Below are positions 29,230 to 37,386 of a DNA stretch of 64,000 bases, in pieces. The notes beneath the pieces are model-generated. The model did not search any database and had not been told where the DNA came from. It saw nothing but the letters and a program-made list of their open reading frames with translations. A program made the position numbers and the translations under genes. The stretch spans positions 5,118,501 to 5,182,500 of the forward strand of contig NZ_CP127294.1 in the NCBI RefSeq assembly GCF_030285625.1. Direction: 5' to 3'. This stretch comes from Amycolatopsis sp. 2-15. Lineage in GTDB: Bacteria; Actinomycetota; Actinomycetes; Mycobacteriales; Pseudonocardiaceae. The stretch's first letter is position 1; each line of letters opens with the position of its first letter.

Positions 29230-30063
29230 ATGCCGATCCTGGTGACGGGTGCCACCGGAAACGTCGGGCGGCTCGTGGTCGACGAACTCCTGGCCCGCGG
29301 CGCGGCGGTGCGCGCGTTGACGAAGGACCCGGCGCAGGCAGCGCTGCCGGCCGGGGCCGAGGTGGTCGTGGGGTCGCTCGCGCGACCGTCGACGCTGCCG
29401 CAGGCCCTTGAGGGCGTCGAGGACGTGTACCTCGCGCCGATGGCGCGCACGGTCACGCGGTTCTGCGAGCTCGCCGCCGAGGCGGGCGTGCGGCGGGTGG
29501 TCGCGCTGTCGGGCAGCAGCGTCGGGGACGAGCAGGCCGGGTCGAGCGGGCCTGAGTTCGCGGCGGTGGAGGCCGCCGTGACGAAGGCCGGGTTCGCCCG
29601 GACGTTCCTGCGGCCGGGGGTGTTCATGGCGAACTCGCTCGGCTGGGCGCATTCCGTGCACACGCACGGGGAAATCCGCGCCGCGTATGCGGAAGCGACG
29701 CAGACGCCGATCGACCTGACCGACATCGCGGCCGTCGCGGCGCACGTGCTCACCACCGAGGGCCACGACGGGCGGACGTATGTCCTCAGTGGACCGGAGG
29801 CGCTCACGTTGCGGGAAATGGCCGGGAAAATCGCCGCGGCGCTGGGCCGCGACGTGCCGTTCGTGGAGCTGACCCGGGAGCAGCAGCACGCCGAGTGGGT
29901 CGAGCTGGGGATCCCGGGGGAGATCGCCGACTGGCTGCTCGACGGGTTCGCCGCCGCGGTGGCGCGGCCGGAGGTGGCGACCGGCGTCGTTGAGGACCTG
30001 CTGGGCCACCGCGGGGTGACCTACTCCGAGTGGGCTGCTCGCCACACCGGTGTGTTCTCCTGA
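29230..30063 (+). CDS. NmrA/SDR-like NAD(P)-binding protein
   Basis: 277 residues. Atypical short-chain dehydrogenase fold with the nucleotide loop VTGATGNVGRLVVDELLARG (about 5-24), VVALSGSSV, RPGVFMANSLGW and a C-terminal YSEWAARH. Proteins of this kind act as NAD(P)H-dependent quinone oxidoreductases or redox sensors; the substrate cannot be told. ATG 29230 is preceded by GAGGTGGGGAAG, better than the in-frame start at 29200. A double dyad 38-74 bases upstream suggests repressor control. Convergent with the MFS gene, 20 bases apart. Confidence 0.85.
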   Translation: MPILVTGATGNVGRLVVDELLARGAAVRALTKDPAQAALPAGAEVVVGSLARPSTLPQALEGVEDVYLAPMARTVTRFCELAAEAGVRRVVALSGSSVGDEQAGSSGPEFAAVEAAVTKAGFARTFLRPGVFMANSLGWAHSVHTHGEIRAAYAEATQTPIDLTDIAAVAAHVLTTEGHDGRTYVLSGPEALTLREMAGKIAAALGRDVPFVELTREQQHAEWVELGIPGEIADWLLDGFAAAVARPEVATGVVEDLLGHRGVTYSEWAARHTGVFS

Positions 30064-30083
30064 GCGCGGGTCAGTTGTCGGCC

Positions 30084-31298
30084 TCAGTTATCAGCAGAGC
30101 GCCGTTCTGTTGTCCACCAGGCCAGCGCGATCAGTGGGATGACGGCGCCGAAGATCGACACGGCCGTCCAGCCGCCCAGGTGGTAGAGGACCGAGCCGAT
30201 CTCCGACCCGATCGCCCCGCCCACGAAGAACGTGGCCAGGTAGATGCTGTTCACGCGGGCACGGGCGTTCGGGTCGAGCTGGTAGATCACGTGCTGGCCC
30301 GACACCATCGTGGTCTGCACGGCCATGTCGAGGGCGATCGCCGCCACGGCGAGCAGGATCACGCTGTGCGCGCCGAACCCGCCGACGCCGAACGCCACCG
30401 CGCACAGCAGGAAGGACGCGCCGGTGGCCACCCGGCCGTGACCGTGGTCCGCCCAGCGCCCGGCCAGCGGCGCGATCGCGGCCCCGGCCGCGCCGACGAG
30501 TGCGAACAGCCCGACGCCCAGCTGCGAGTAGTGGAACGGCGCGGAGGTGAGCACGAACGCGATCGTGGTCCAGAAGGCGCTGAACACCGAGTAGAGCGCG
30601 GCCTGGTACAGGGCGCGGCGGCGCAGTGCCGGGTGGTCGCGGGCGAGCCGCAGCGTCGAGCGCAGCAGCTCTCCATAGTGGACGGACGTCTTCGGCGCGC
30701 GCCGCGGCAGGCTGAAGCGCAAAGCCACGGCGAGGATCGCCATCAGCCCGGCCGAGATGAGGAACACGACCCGCCAAGTCGTGACCTCGGCCAGCAGGCT
30801 CGCGGCGACGCGGGAGAGCAGGATGCCGAACAGCAGCCCGCTCATCACGCGCCCGACGATGCGCCCGCGCACGGCGTCGGGCGTGAGGTCGGCCGTGAGC
30901 GGGATCAGGATCTGCACCACGACCGACGTCGAGCCGGCGATGAGCGACGCGATCAGCAGCACGGAGAACTGCGGCGCGAGGCCGGTGGCCACGAGTCCGG
31001 CGCACGCGATGGCCAGCAGCAGCGACACCAGGCTGCGGTTCTCCACGCGGTCGCCCAGCGGGACGATCAGCAGCATGCCCGCCGCGTAACCGATCTGGGT
31101 GGCGGTGACCACCCCGCCGGCTGCGGCCTCGCCCACACCGAACGTGGTCCGCAGCTCGTTGAGCAACGGCTGCGCGTAGTAGAGGTTCGCGACCGTCAGT
31201 CCACAAGAGACGGCGAGCAGCAGGACGAGCCACGAGGGTGGCGCCTGCTGGGGCGCCGTGGGCGACGCGGTCTCGGCTTCGGGCTGGGCCACGGGCAC
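30084..31298 (-). CDS. MFS transporter (YnfM/arabinose-efflux-like)
   Basis: 404 residues with twelve predicted membrane helices. The opening GLTVANLYYAQPLLNELRTTFGV and the loop PLGDRVENRSLV (motif A) are typical of a family of drug or metabolite exporters related to YdhC/YnfM. A central cytoplasmic loop (about 195-215) splits the two halves. Start is GTG 31298. A dyad GGAAC-N5-GTTCC lies just upstream, so a repressor is likely, but none is adjacent. The substrate is unknown. Confidence 0.88.
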   Translation of the reverse strand: MPVAQPEAETASPTAPQQAPPSWLVLLLAVSCGLTVANLYYAQPLLNELRTTFGVGEAAAGGVVTATQIGYAAGMLLIVPLGDRVENRSLVSLLLAIACAGLVATGLAPQFSVLLIASLIAGSTSVVVQILIPLTADLTPDAVRGRIVGRVMSGLLFGILLSRVAASLLAEVTTWRVVFLISAGLMAILAVALRFSLPRRAPKTSVHYGELLRSTLRLARDHPALRRRALYQAALYSVFSAFWTTIAFVLTSAPFHYSQLGVGLFALVGAAGAAIAPLAGRWADHGHGRVATGASFLLCAVAFGVGGFGAHSVILLAVAAIALDMAVQTTMVSGQHVIYQLDPNARARVNSIYLATFFVGGAIGSEIGSVLYHLGGWTAVSIFGAVIPLIALAWWTTERRSADN

Positions 31299-31308
31299 CT
31301 CGTTCTCG

Positions 31309-31329
31309 ACAACCGGAACAACCGGTTCC
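31309..31329 (-). promoter_or_regulatory. Dyad and direct repeat before the MFS gene
   Basis: GGAAC-N5-GTTCC (31315-31329) overlaps a direct repeat of ACAACCGG (31309-31316 and 31318-31325). It lies 11-31 bases upstream of the minus-strand GTG, just downstream of a possible -10 TAGACT (31337-31332). Likely a repressor site. Confidence 0.5.
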
Positions 31330-31510
31330 CGAGTCTAACAGCCGGTAACGGGCGCCCCGGGGTGATCTACGCGACCCGGAACCACTTGCGCGCCGCCGGT
31401 TTCCGCCCGGCGTGTCCGGGTTACCCGGAGCCCGCTCCGGCCACTGTGGACAGTTGTCCTGTGCACTGGCGTCAAGCAGGCCGGCAGACCCTCGCGGATC
31501 GGACAGTGCG

Positions 31511-31542
31511 GTGAAGCCCCCTCCAGCCGGAGGGGGCTTCAC
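31511..31542 (-). terminator. Hairpin terminator after the osmC-like gene
   Basis: GTGAAGCCCCCTCC (31511-31524) and GGAGGGGGCTTCAC (31529-31542) form a perfect 14-bp stem with a 4-base loop, 11 bases beyond the osmC-like stop codon. Confidence 0.85.
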
Positions 31543-31553
31543 CGCCTGGTGAA

Positions 31554-31988
31554 TCAGGCGAGCGCCGCGTCCATCGTGATCGTGGTGCCGGCGAGGGCCT
31601 TGGTGACCGGGCAGGTCTTCTCGGCGGTCTCGGCCAGCTCCGCGAACTGCTCCGGCGTCACGCCGTCGAGCTTCGCGCGCAGGGTGATGGCGATGCCGCT
31701 GATCTCGAAGCCGCCGCCCTGGGCCGGGCCGAGCGTGACCTCGGCGGAGACGTCGATGGACTCCGCCTCGAGCTTCTGGGACTCCAGCACGCCCGACAGG
31801 TTCATCGCGAGGCACGAGGAGTGCGCGGCGGCGATGAGCTCTTCGGGGCTGGTCTGGCCGTCGGGGTTGCCCGAGCGGGTGGGGAACGACACGTCGAACG
31901 TGCCGGCGTTGGACGAGTCGAGCGTGACCTCGCCCTTGCCCTTCTGCAGTCCGCCGGTCCAGTGGGTCGTCGCGTCGCGGCTGGGCAC
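31554..31988 (-). CDS. OsmC family peroxiredoxin
   Basis: 144 residues. OsmC proteins are cytoplasmic thiol peroxidases that reduce organic hydroperoxides. Both cysteines are present: SPEELIAAAHSSCLAMNLSGVL (about residue 60) and AEKTCPVTKAL (about 126). The N-terminus THWTGGLQKGKGEV is the OsmC signature. Start GTG 31988 follows GAGGAGG by 5 bases. Divergent from the DinB-like gene, with a 21-bp dyad between them. Confidence 0.93.
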   Translation of the reverse strand: MPSRDATTHWTGGLQKGKGEVTLDSSNAGTFDVSFPTRSGNPDGQTSPEELIAAAHSSCLAMNLSGVLESQKLEAESIDVSAEVTLGPAQGGGFEISGIAITLRAKLDGVTPEQFAELAETAEKTCPVTKALAGTTITMDAALA

Positions 31989-32056
31989 AACTGCCTCCTC
32001 GGTATCGGATCCGCCCGGGGTGGGGGATCGCTGTGGTTCGTCTGTCGTGAACAGTA

Positions 32057-32077
32057 GTGCGCAACAAGATTGTGCAC
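32057..32077. promoter_or_regulatory. 21-bp dyad between the osmC-like and DinB-like genes
   Basis: GTGCGCAA (32057-32064) and TTGTGCAC (32070-32077) pair at seven of eight positions around a 5-base centre in an AT-richer stretch. Size and setting resemble MarR/OhrR-type operators, but no such regulator is in the window. Confidence 0.5.
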
Positions 32078-32123
32078 AACCTATCTGGCGAAAAAGATTG
32101 CCCGGTGCGGAAGGCTGCACCTC

Positions 32124-32633
32124 GTGACCACACCACCGCAACGCCCCGACCCGCCCATGGACGCCGACGAGCGCACCCAGCTCACCGGCTTTCTCGACTT
32201 CCTGCGCGCGAGCGTCGTCTGGAAAACCGGCGGGCTCACCGACGAGCAGGCCTGCCGCCGCCACCTGCCCAGCGAGCTGACCACCATCGCCGGCCTGCTC
32301 GGGCACCTCACGCTGGTGGAGAACTACTGGTTCCGCGTGGTGCTCGACGGTCAGCCCGACGAGTGGGAAGCGGCCCTGGAGCTCGACCGCGACGCCGAGT
32401 TCCGCGCGGCGCTGACAACCCCGATCGAGCAGCTCGTGGCCGGCTACGAAGCCGAGATCGCGCGCTGCCGCGAGGTCGTGGCGGCGCGCGAGTTCACCGA
32501 CACCGCGCCGTACAAGGGAGACCGGCGGGTCAACGTGCGCTGGGTCGTGACGCACATGATCGAGGAGACCGCCCGCCACCTCGGCCACCTCGACCTGCTG
32601 CGCGAGATGACCGACGGCCTCACCGGCGAGTGA
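32124..32633 (+). CDS. DinB superfamily (DUF664) protein
   Basis: 169 residues, four-helix DinB/DUF664 fold unrelated to DNA polymerase IV. Members are putative metal-dependent thiol transferases. The three metal His positions are plausible in LLGHLTLVENYWF (about residue 55), VTHMIEETARHLGHLDLL (about 142 and 149). GTG 32124 with GGAAGG upstream is preferred; ATG 32157 is an alternative. It converges with the DUF1295 gene and the 3' ends overlap by 14 bases. Confidence 0.87.
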   Translation: MTTPPQRPDPPMDADERTQLTGFLDFLRASVVWKTGGLTDEQACRRHLPSELTTIAGLLGHLTLVENYWFRVVLDGQPDEWEAALELDRDAEFRAALTTPIEQLVAGYEAEIARCREVVAAREFTDTAPYKGDRRVNVRWVVTHMIEETARHLGHLDLLREMTDGLTGE

Positions 32634-33408
32634 GCTTCTTCGGCGGCAACGGGAAGAACCCGCTGGTGCGCTCCACATACGTCGCGTAGCCCGGCCGCGT
32701 GCGCGCCAAGCCCTTCTCCAGCATCGGTTTCCCGGTGCCGCGGGCAAGAGTGAACGTCATCGCGATCGGCGAGAGGATCGTCGCCGCGCCGGGCCACGTC
32801 GAGCACGCCAGCAGGTACAGGCCCCACCACACGCAGGCGTCGCCGAAGTAGTTCGGGTGCCGCGTGTAGTGCCACAGCCCGGTGTCGAGCACCTTGCCGC
32901 GGTTGCCGGGGTCCGCGCGGAACCGGCTCAGCTGGGCGTCGCCGACGGACTCGAAGGTGAAGCCGAGCACCCACACCGCCACGCCGATCCACCCGAGCAC
33001 GCCGAGGCCGGTGCCGTACATCGCGAACTGCACCGGCAGCGAGACGAACCACAGGATCGCGGCCTGCGCGAGAAACACGCGGACGAACATCCGCGCCCCC
33101 GGGTTGTCCCCGGCGCGTTCGACCATGCGCTGGTAGCGCGGGTCTTCGGGACCGCCGCGGTTGCGCAGGTGCAGGTGGACCGCGAGCCGCACGCCCCATC
33201 CGACCGTGAGCGCGGCCGTCACCAGCCGCAACACGAGCGGTCCGCTGCCCAAGGGGAACGCGACCACGGCGACGAGGGCGAAACCGAGCCCCCAGAACGT
33301 GTCGATGGTGTCGTATCGGCCGCGCAGGCGGGCGATCCCGAACGTGGCGGTCACCGCCACCAGCACCACGCCGGCGGTGATCGCGACGAGCGGACCGAGG
33401 CCGATCAC
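32620..33408 (-). CDS. DUF1295 (steroid 5-alpha-reductase-like) membrane protein
   Basis: 262 residues, seven or so membrane helices. C-terminal signature GLWHYTRHPNYFGDACVWWG (about 180-199) and GYATYVERTSGFFPLPP are typical of DUF1295, related to steroid 5-alpha-reductases and isoprenylcysteine methyltransferases. Start GTG 33408 overlaps the stop of the cyclopropane synthase gene. The M. tuberculosis sigK locus has the equivalent pair Rv0447c/Rv0446c (established). A lipid-modifying role is probable but not shown. Confidence 0.9.
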   Translation of the reverse strand: MIGLGPLVAITAGVVLVAVTATFGIARLRGRYDTIDTFWGLGFALVAVVAFPLGSGPLVLRLVTAALTVGWGVRLAVHLHLRNRGGPEDPRYQRMVERAGDNPGARMFVRVFLAQAAILWFVSLPVQFAMYGTGLGVLGWIGVAVWVLGFTFESVGDAQLSRFRADPGNRGKVLDTGLWHYTRHPNYFGDACVWWGLYLLACSTWPGAATILSPIAMTFTLARGTGKPMLEKGLARTRPGYATYVERTSGFFPLPPKKLTRR

Positions 33409-34682
33409 GCCCACTCCCGCGTGGCCGGCATCCCGGAGCCGCCGGTGTCCAGGGGCCGCACGGCCAGGACCTGGTCCACGCCCATGCGGTTCTCCTCGAA
33501 CGCCAGCGCGCCGCCCACCAGGTAGAGCCGCCACACGCGGGCCTCGGCCTCGCCGACCAGCGCGACGGCCTCGGCCCAGTGGAACTCCAGGGTCTCGGCC
33601 CACTCGCGCACGGTCGTCACGTAGTGCTCGCGCAGCGCGTGCACGTCGCGGATCTCGAACCCGGCCGTCTCGAGGTGCCCGAGCGTGCGGCTCAGCGGCC
33701 GCATCGTCATGTCCGGCGCGATGTAGCGCTCGATGAACGCGCCGCCGCCGGGCGCTGTGTCCCCGGCGCGCCCGCGCGACATCTGCTGCAGCACGAGCCG
33801 CCCGGCCGGGTTGAGCATGCGGAACAGCGTATTCGCGTACGTCGGATAGTTCTCTTCGCCGACGTGCTCGCCCATCTCGACGGACGCGACGGCGTCGAAC
33901 GGCGCGTCCGTCAGCTCCCGGTAGTCCTGCTGTCGCACCTCGACGCGGTCTTCGAGGTCGTGCTGCTTCAGACGTCCCCGCACGTGCTGCACCTGCTCGG
34001 CCGACAGCGTCACGCCGACCGCGTGCACGCCGTGGTGCTTGGCCGCGTGCACCAGCAGCGAACCCCAGCCGCAGCCGACGTCGAGCAGGCGCATGCCGGG
34101 GCGCAGGCCGAGCTTGCGGCAGATCAGCTCCAGCTTGTCGTGCTGTGCCTGCGCGAGGCCGTAACCGGGCTCGTCCGAGGTCCAGTAGCCCGACGAGTAG
34201 GCCATCGAGTCGTCGAGCAGCAGCTGGTAGAAGGCGTTGGACAGGTCGTAGTGGTGGGCGATGGCCGACCGGTCGCGCCGCAGGCTGTGCAGCACGCCGG
34301 TCAGCCTCGCCTCCTCCGCCGGCGGTTTCGGCGGCAGGCCCAGCACACCCAGGCGCGCGGCGAGCCCGGCCGCGCCGGCCCAGTCCCGCGGGGCGAGCTG
34401 CACCCTCCTCAGCTCGCCCGCGCGGGTCAGCGCCCAGATCCGCCGGAACCCCTCGGTGAGGTCTCCCTCCACGTCGAGGTCGCCCGACACGTACGCGCGC
34501 GCCAGGCCCAGCTCGCCCGGTGCGTAGAGCAGCCGGCGCAGCGCGCGGCGGTTCTTCAGGACGACGGTCGGACCCTCGGGGCCCACCCGCTCGCCGTCCC
34601 ACGCGCGGACGGCGACCGGCAGCGGCGCGCCGAGGAGGCGTTCGACGAAGGTGGCCAGGCGGTTCGCGATGCTGTTCGGCAT
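33405..34682 (-). CDS. ufaA1: Cyclopropane-fatty-acyl-phospholipid synthase family methyltransferase (UfaA1-like)
   Basis: 425 residues; SAM-dependent enzyme that modifies double bonds of phospholipid acyl chains. Features: N-terminal GDLDVEGDLTEGF, HYDLSNAFYQLLLDDSMAYS (about 165-184), the SAM loop LLDVGCGWGSLLVHAAK (about 215-231), VASVEMGEHVGEENY and a C-terminal FEENRMGVDQVLAVR. ATG 34682 is chosen: it lies 7 bases after a SigK-like -10, giving a leaderless message. It matches Rv0447c of M. tuberculosis in position and partners. Confidence 0.93.
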   Translation of the reverse strand: MPNSIANRLATFVERLLGAPLPVAVRAWDGERVGPEGPTVVLKNRRALRRLLYAPGELGLARAYVSGDLDVEGDLTEGFRRIWALTRAGELRRVQLAPRDWAGAAGLAARLGVLGLPPKPPAEEARLTGVLHSLRRDRSAIAHHYDLSNAFYQLLLDDSMAYSSGYWTSDEPGYGLAQAQHDKLELICRKLGLRPGMRLLDVGCGWGSLLVHAAKHHGVHAVGVTLSAEQVQHVRGRLKQHDLEDRVEVRQQDYRELTDAPFDAVASVEMGEHVGEENYPTYANTLFRMLNPAGRLVLQQMSRGRAGDTAPGGGAFIERYIAPDMTMRPLSRTLGHLETAGFEIRDVHALREHYVTTVREWAETLEFHWAEAVALVGEAEARVWRLYLVGGALAFEENRMGVDQVLAVRPLDTGGSGMPATREWA

Positions 34683-34689
34683 ACCCGGG

Positions 34690-34716
34690 GTTCGGAGCCC
34701 TCGGCGGCGCGGATGG
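34690..34716 (-). promoter_or_regulatory. Putative SigK promoter, leftward arm
   Basis: On the minus strand CCATCC (34716-34711), 15 bases, CCGAAC (34695-34690), then 7 bases to ATG 34682. The elements resemble the CCATCC...CCGAAT pattern described for mycobacterial SigK promoters. The start would be leaderless. Confidence 0.72.
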
Positions 34717-34742
34717 GTCCCGATTTTCGATCCGGCTGCCAC

Positions 34743-34769
34743 CAATCCACTACGGCACCGGTCCCGAAT
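34743..34769 (+). promoter_or_regulatory. Putative SigK promoter, rightward arm
   Basis: CAATCC (34743-34748), 15 bases, CCGAAT (34764-34769), then 7 bases to GTG 34777. Hexamers, spacer and distance to the start codon are the same as in the leftward promoter 27 bases away. It would drive the four-gene operon that includes sigK itself. Confidence 0.72.
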
Positions 34770-34776
34770 CCCCGCC

Positions 34777-36060
34777 GTGCACCAGACCACGGGACACCCC
34801 ACAGGACACCGCATCGCTGTCATCGGCAGCGGGGTCGCCGGCCTCACCGCCGCCTACCTGCTGCAGCGCCGCCACGAGGTGCTGCTGTTCGAAGCCGACC
34901 CCCGGCTCGGCGGGCACGCCCACACCCACGACGTGCCCAGCGCCCACGGCGGCACGATCGGCGTGGACTCCGGCTTCATCGTCCACAACGAACGCACGTA
35001 CCCGACGCTGCTGCGCCTGTTCGGCGAGCTCGGCGTGCGCACCCGCGAGACCGAGATGTCGATGAGCATCCGCTGCGACGGCTGCGGCCTCGAGTACGCC
35101 GGTGCGAAGGGCGGGCGCGGCCTGTTCGCGCAGCGGCGCAACGTCACCAACCGCCGCTACCTGCGTTTGCTCACCGAGGTCAAGCGCTTCCACCGGCACG
35201 CGGCGCGGCTGCTGCAGCGCGAGGACGCCGGCGACGTGGGGCTCGGCGCGTTCCTCGCGATCGGCGGGTACTCGCGCTATTTCGTGGACCACTTCGTGCT
35301 GCCGCTCGTGTCCACCGTCTGGTCGGCCGACCGCACCGACACGCTGAAGTACCCGGCGCGTTACCTGTTCGAGTTCCTGCGCAACCACGGGATGCTCACG
35401 GTGAAGAACTCGCCGACCTGGCGGACGGTCGAGGGCGGCTCGCGCGAATACGTGGAGCTGGCCGCGAAGCAGCTCACCGCCGTGCACCTGTCCACGCCGG
35501 TGCGCTCGGTGCGGCGGACCGCGCGGGGCATCGAGATCCGCGACGACGCCGACACCCGCCACCGCGTCGACCGCGTCGTGGTCGCCACCCACGCCGACCA
35601 GGCGCTGCGGCTGCTGGCCGACCCGACGCCCGCGGAGCGCGAGGTGCTCGGGGCGTTCCGCTACTCCCGCAACGACGCCTGGCTGCACACCGACACGAGC
35701 GTGCTGCCGAACGCCGAGGCCGCGCGCTCCGGCTGGAACTACCGCACGCCCGTGTGCGGCGCAGGCAGCGACGCCGTGCAGGTGAGCTACGACATGAACC
35801 GTCTGATGCGCCTGGACGAACCCACCGGCTACGTCGTCACACTCAACCCGCGGGACGAGCCCGGCGCTTCGTCGGTCGTCGCGAAGATGACGTACGAACA
35901 TCCCGTGTACACGCCGGAGTCGGTTGCCGCGCAACGGAAGCTCGCGGCGTTGAACGACGGGGTGGTCGCGTATGCCGGCGCCTACCACGGCTGGGGGTTC
36001 CACGAGGACGGCTGCTCGTCGGGCGTCCGCGCGGCCGAGAGCTTCGGGGTGGGCTGGTGA
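34777..36060 (+). CDS. FAD-dependent amine-oxidase-like protein of the SigK locus
   Basis: 427 residues. N-terminal FAD-binding loop IAVIGSGVAGLTAAYLLQRR (about 12-31) and LFEADPRLGGHAHT, then a flavin amine-oxidase-like body with DSGFIVHNERTYP, and a C-terminal AYAGAYHGWGFHEDGCSSG that closes the FAD site. GTG 34777 was chosen because the SigK-like -10 is 7 bases upstream and the glycine loop starts soon after. It corresponds to Rv0449c of M. tuberculosis (established locus order). The substrate is unknown; a fatty-acid or lipid substrate would fit its neighbours. Confidence 0.88.
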   Translation: MHQTTGHPTGHRIAVIGSGVAGLTAAYLLQRRHEVLLFEADPRLGGHAHTHDVPSAHGGTIGVDSGFIVHNERTYPTLLRLFGELGVRTRETEMSMSIRCDGCGLEYAGAKGGRGLFAQRRNVTNRRYLRLLTEVKRFHRHAARLLQREDAGDVGLGAFLAIGGYSRYFVDHFVLPLVSTVWSADRTDTLKYPARYLFEFLRNHGMLTVKNSPTWRTVEGGSREYVELAAKQLTAVHLSTPVRSVRRTARGIEIRDDADTRHRVDRVVVATHADQALRLLADPTPAEREVLGAFRYSRNDAWLHTDTSVLPNAEAARSGWNYRTPVCGAGSDAVQVSYDMNRLMRLDEPTGYVVTLNPRDEPGASSVVAKMTYEHPVYTPESVAAQRKLAALNDGVVAYAGAYHGWGFHEDGCSSGVRAAESFGVGW

Positions 36061-36788
36061 CCGCCGCGCTGTACGACGCCACGGTCGGCCACGTGCGCCG
36101 CGCCGACCCGCCGCACGCGTTCGTGCACAAGCTCTACCTGTGGCTGACCGACCTCGACTCGCCGCCGCGGCTGCCGTGGTGGCTGCGGCCGTTCGCGTCC
36201 TTCGACGGCCGCGACCACTTCGAGCCCGGCGCGGCGGGCGACATCCGGTCCAAACTGGACCGCTGGCTCGCGCACCGCGGAGTGGACCTGCGCGGCGGGC
36301 CGGTGACGATGCTCGCGTCGGCGCGCGTGCTGGGGTACGTGTTCAACCCGATCACCGTCTACTGGTGCCACACCCCCGACGGCGCGCTCGAGTGCGTCGT
36401 CGCCGAGGTCCACAACACCTACGGCGGGCGGCACGCGTACCTGCTGCGTCCTGACGCGGCGGGCGAGTCCCGCGCGGAGAAGGAGTTCTACGTGTCGCCG
36501 TTCCAGGAGATGGCGGGGGAGTACCGCATGCGCCTGCCGCGGCCCGACGCGCTGCTCGACCTAACGGTCGCGTTGTACCAAGGCGCGAAGACACCATTGC
36601 TCGCTACGCTGCGAGGAGTCCGGAGGCCGGCCGGCGCGCGTTCGCTCGCGCGGCTCGTGCTCGGCCGGCCCCTGCAGCCGCAGCGCGTGGCCGCACTGAT
36701 CCGCCGCCACGGCGTCGCGCTGTGGCTGCGCAAGGCCCCGGTCGCCGGCCGGACCCCGCAGGACTCGTCAGGAGCGCTCCATGGATGA
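36057..36788 (+). CDS. DUF1365 family protein of the SigK locus
   Basis: 243 residues, cytosolic, no membrane segment. Features: N-terminal YDATVGHVRRADPPHAFVHK, VLGYVFNPITVYWCHTPDGA (about 97-116), VAEVHNTYGGRHAYLL and FYVSPFQEMAGEYRMRL, all DUF1365 hallmarks. The family accompanies cyclopropane synthases and flavin oxidases; the reaction is unknown. GTG overlaps the previous stop, and the 3' end overlaps the sigK ATG. Equivalent to Rv0448c. Confidence 0.92.
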   Translation: MTAALYDATVGHVRRADPPHAFVHKLYLWLTDLDSPPRLPWWLRPFASFDGRDHFEPGAAGDIRSKLDRWLAHRGVDLRGGPVTMLASARVLGYVFNPITVYWCHTPDGALECVVAEVHNTYGGRHAYLLRPDAAGESRAEKEFYVSPFQEMAGEYRMRLPRPDALLDLTVALYQGAKTPLLATLRGVRRPAGARSLARLVLGRPLQPQRVAALIRRHGVALWLRKAPVAGRTPQDSSGALHG

Positions 36789-37386
36789 GACCGCCCGCCC
36801 GCGCCCGGTCGCGGCCGTGCCGGCGGGCGCCGAGCAGGCGCCCACCGCCGAGGACCTCATGGCCCAGGTCGCCAAGGGCGACGAGCGCGCGTTCGAGCTG
36901 CTCTACGACCGGCTGGCGGGACCGGTCTTCGGTCTCGTGCGGCGGATCGTGCGCGACTCGGCGCAGTCGGAGGAGGTGACGCAGGAGGTGCTCGTCGAGC
37001 TCTGGAAGATCGCCACGCGCTACTCGCCCGAGAAGGGCAGCGCGCTCAACTGGGCGATGACGCTGGCGCATCGCCGCGCCGTGGACCGCGTGCGGTCCGC
37101 CCGGGCCGGCACCGAACGCGAACAGAAGGCGACGTTCGAGGCCGCGCGCGGCCGGCCGTTCGACGAGGTGGCCGAATCGGTCACCGCCCGGCTGGAGCGC
37201 TCGCAGGTACGCCGCTGTCTCGAGTCGCTCACGGAGCTGCAGCGCGAGTCGGTGCTCCTGGCCTACTACCAGGGCTACACCTACCGCGAGGTCGCCGACG
37301 TGCTGGCGACTCCGCAGGGGACGATCAAGACGAGGGTGCGTGACGGGCTGATCCGGCTGCGCGACTGCCTGGGGGTGACCGCGTGA
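36781..37386 (+). CDS. sigK: ECF sigma factor SigK
   Basis: 201 residues with sigma region 2 (AFELLYDRLAGPVFGLVRRI, then EEVTQEVLVELWKIA, about 36-80) and region 4 (LTELQRESVLLAYYQGYTYR and GTIKTRVRDGLIRLRD, about 145-195). Region 4 and the C-terminus RDCLGVT closely match SigK of mycobacteria. It overlaps the DUF1365 gene upstream and rskA downstream (GTGA), so sigma and anti-sigma are co-translated. The matching promoters at 34690-34769 suggest autoregulation and control of both arms. Confidence 0.92.
   Translation: MDETARPRPVAAVPAGAEQAPTAEDLMAQVAKGDERAFELLYDRLAGPVFGLVRRIVRDSAQSEEVTQEVLVELWKIATRYSPEKGSALNWAMTLAHRRAVDRVRSARAGTEREQKATFEAARGRPFDEVAESVTARLERSQVRRCLESLTELQRESVLLAYYQGYTYREVADVLATPQGTIKTRVRDGLIRLRDCLGVTA

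Noticed and set aside
30030..31514. 494-codon ORF opposite the MFS exporter
   Set aside because: Composition of an antisense shadow (Gln/His/Arg/Asp-rich), no family features.
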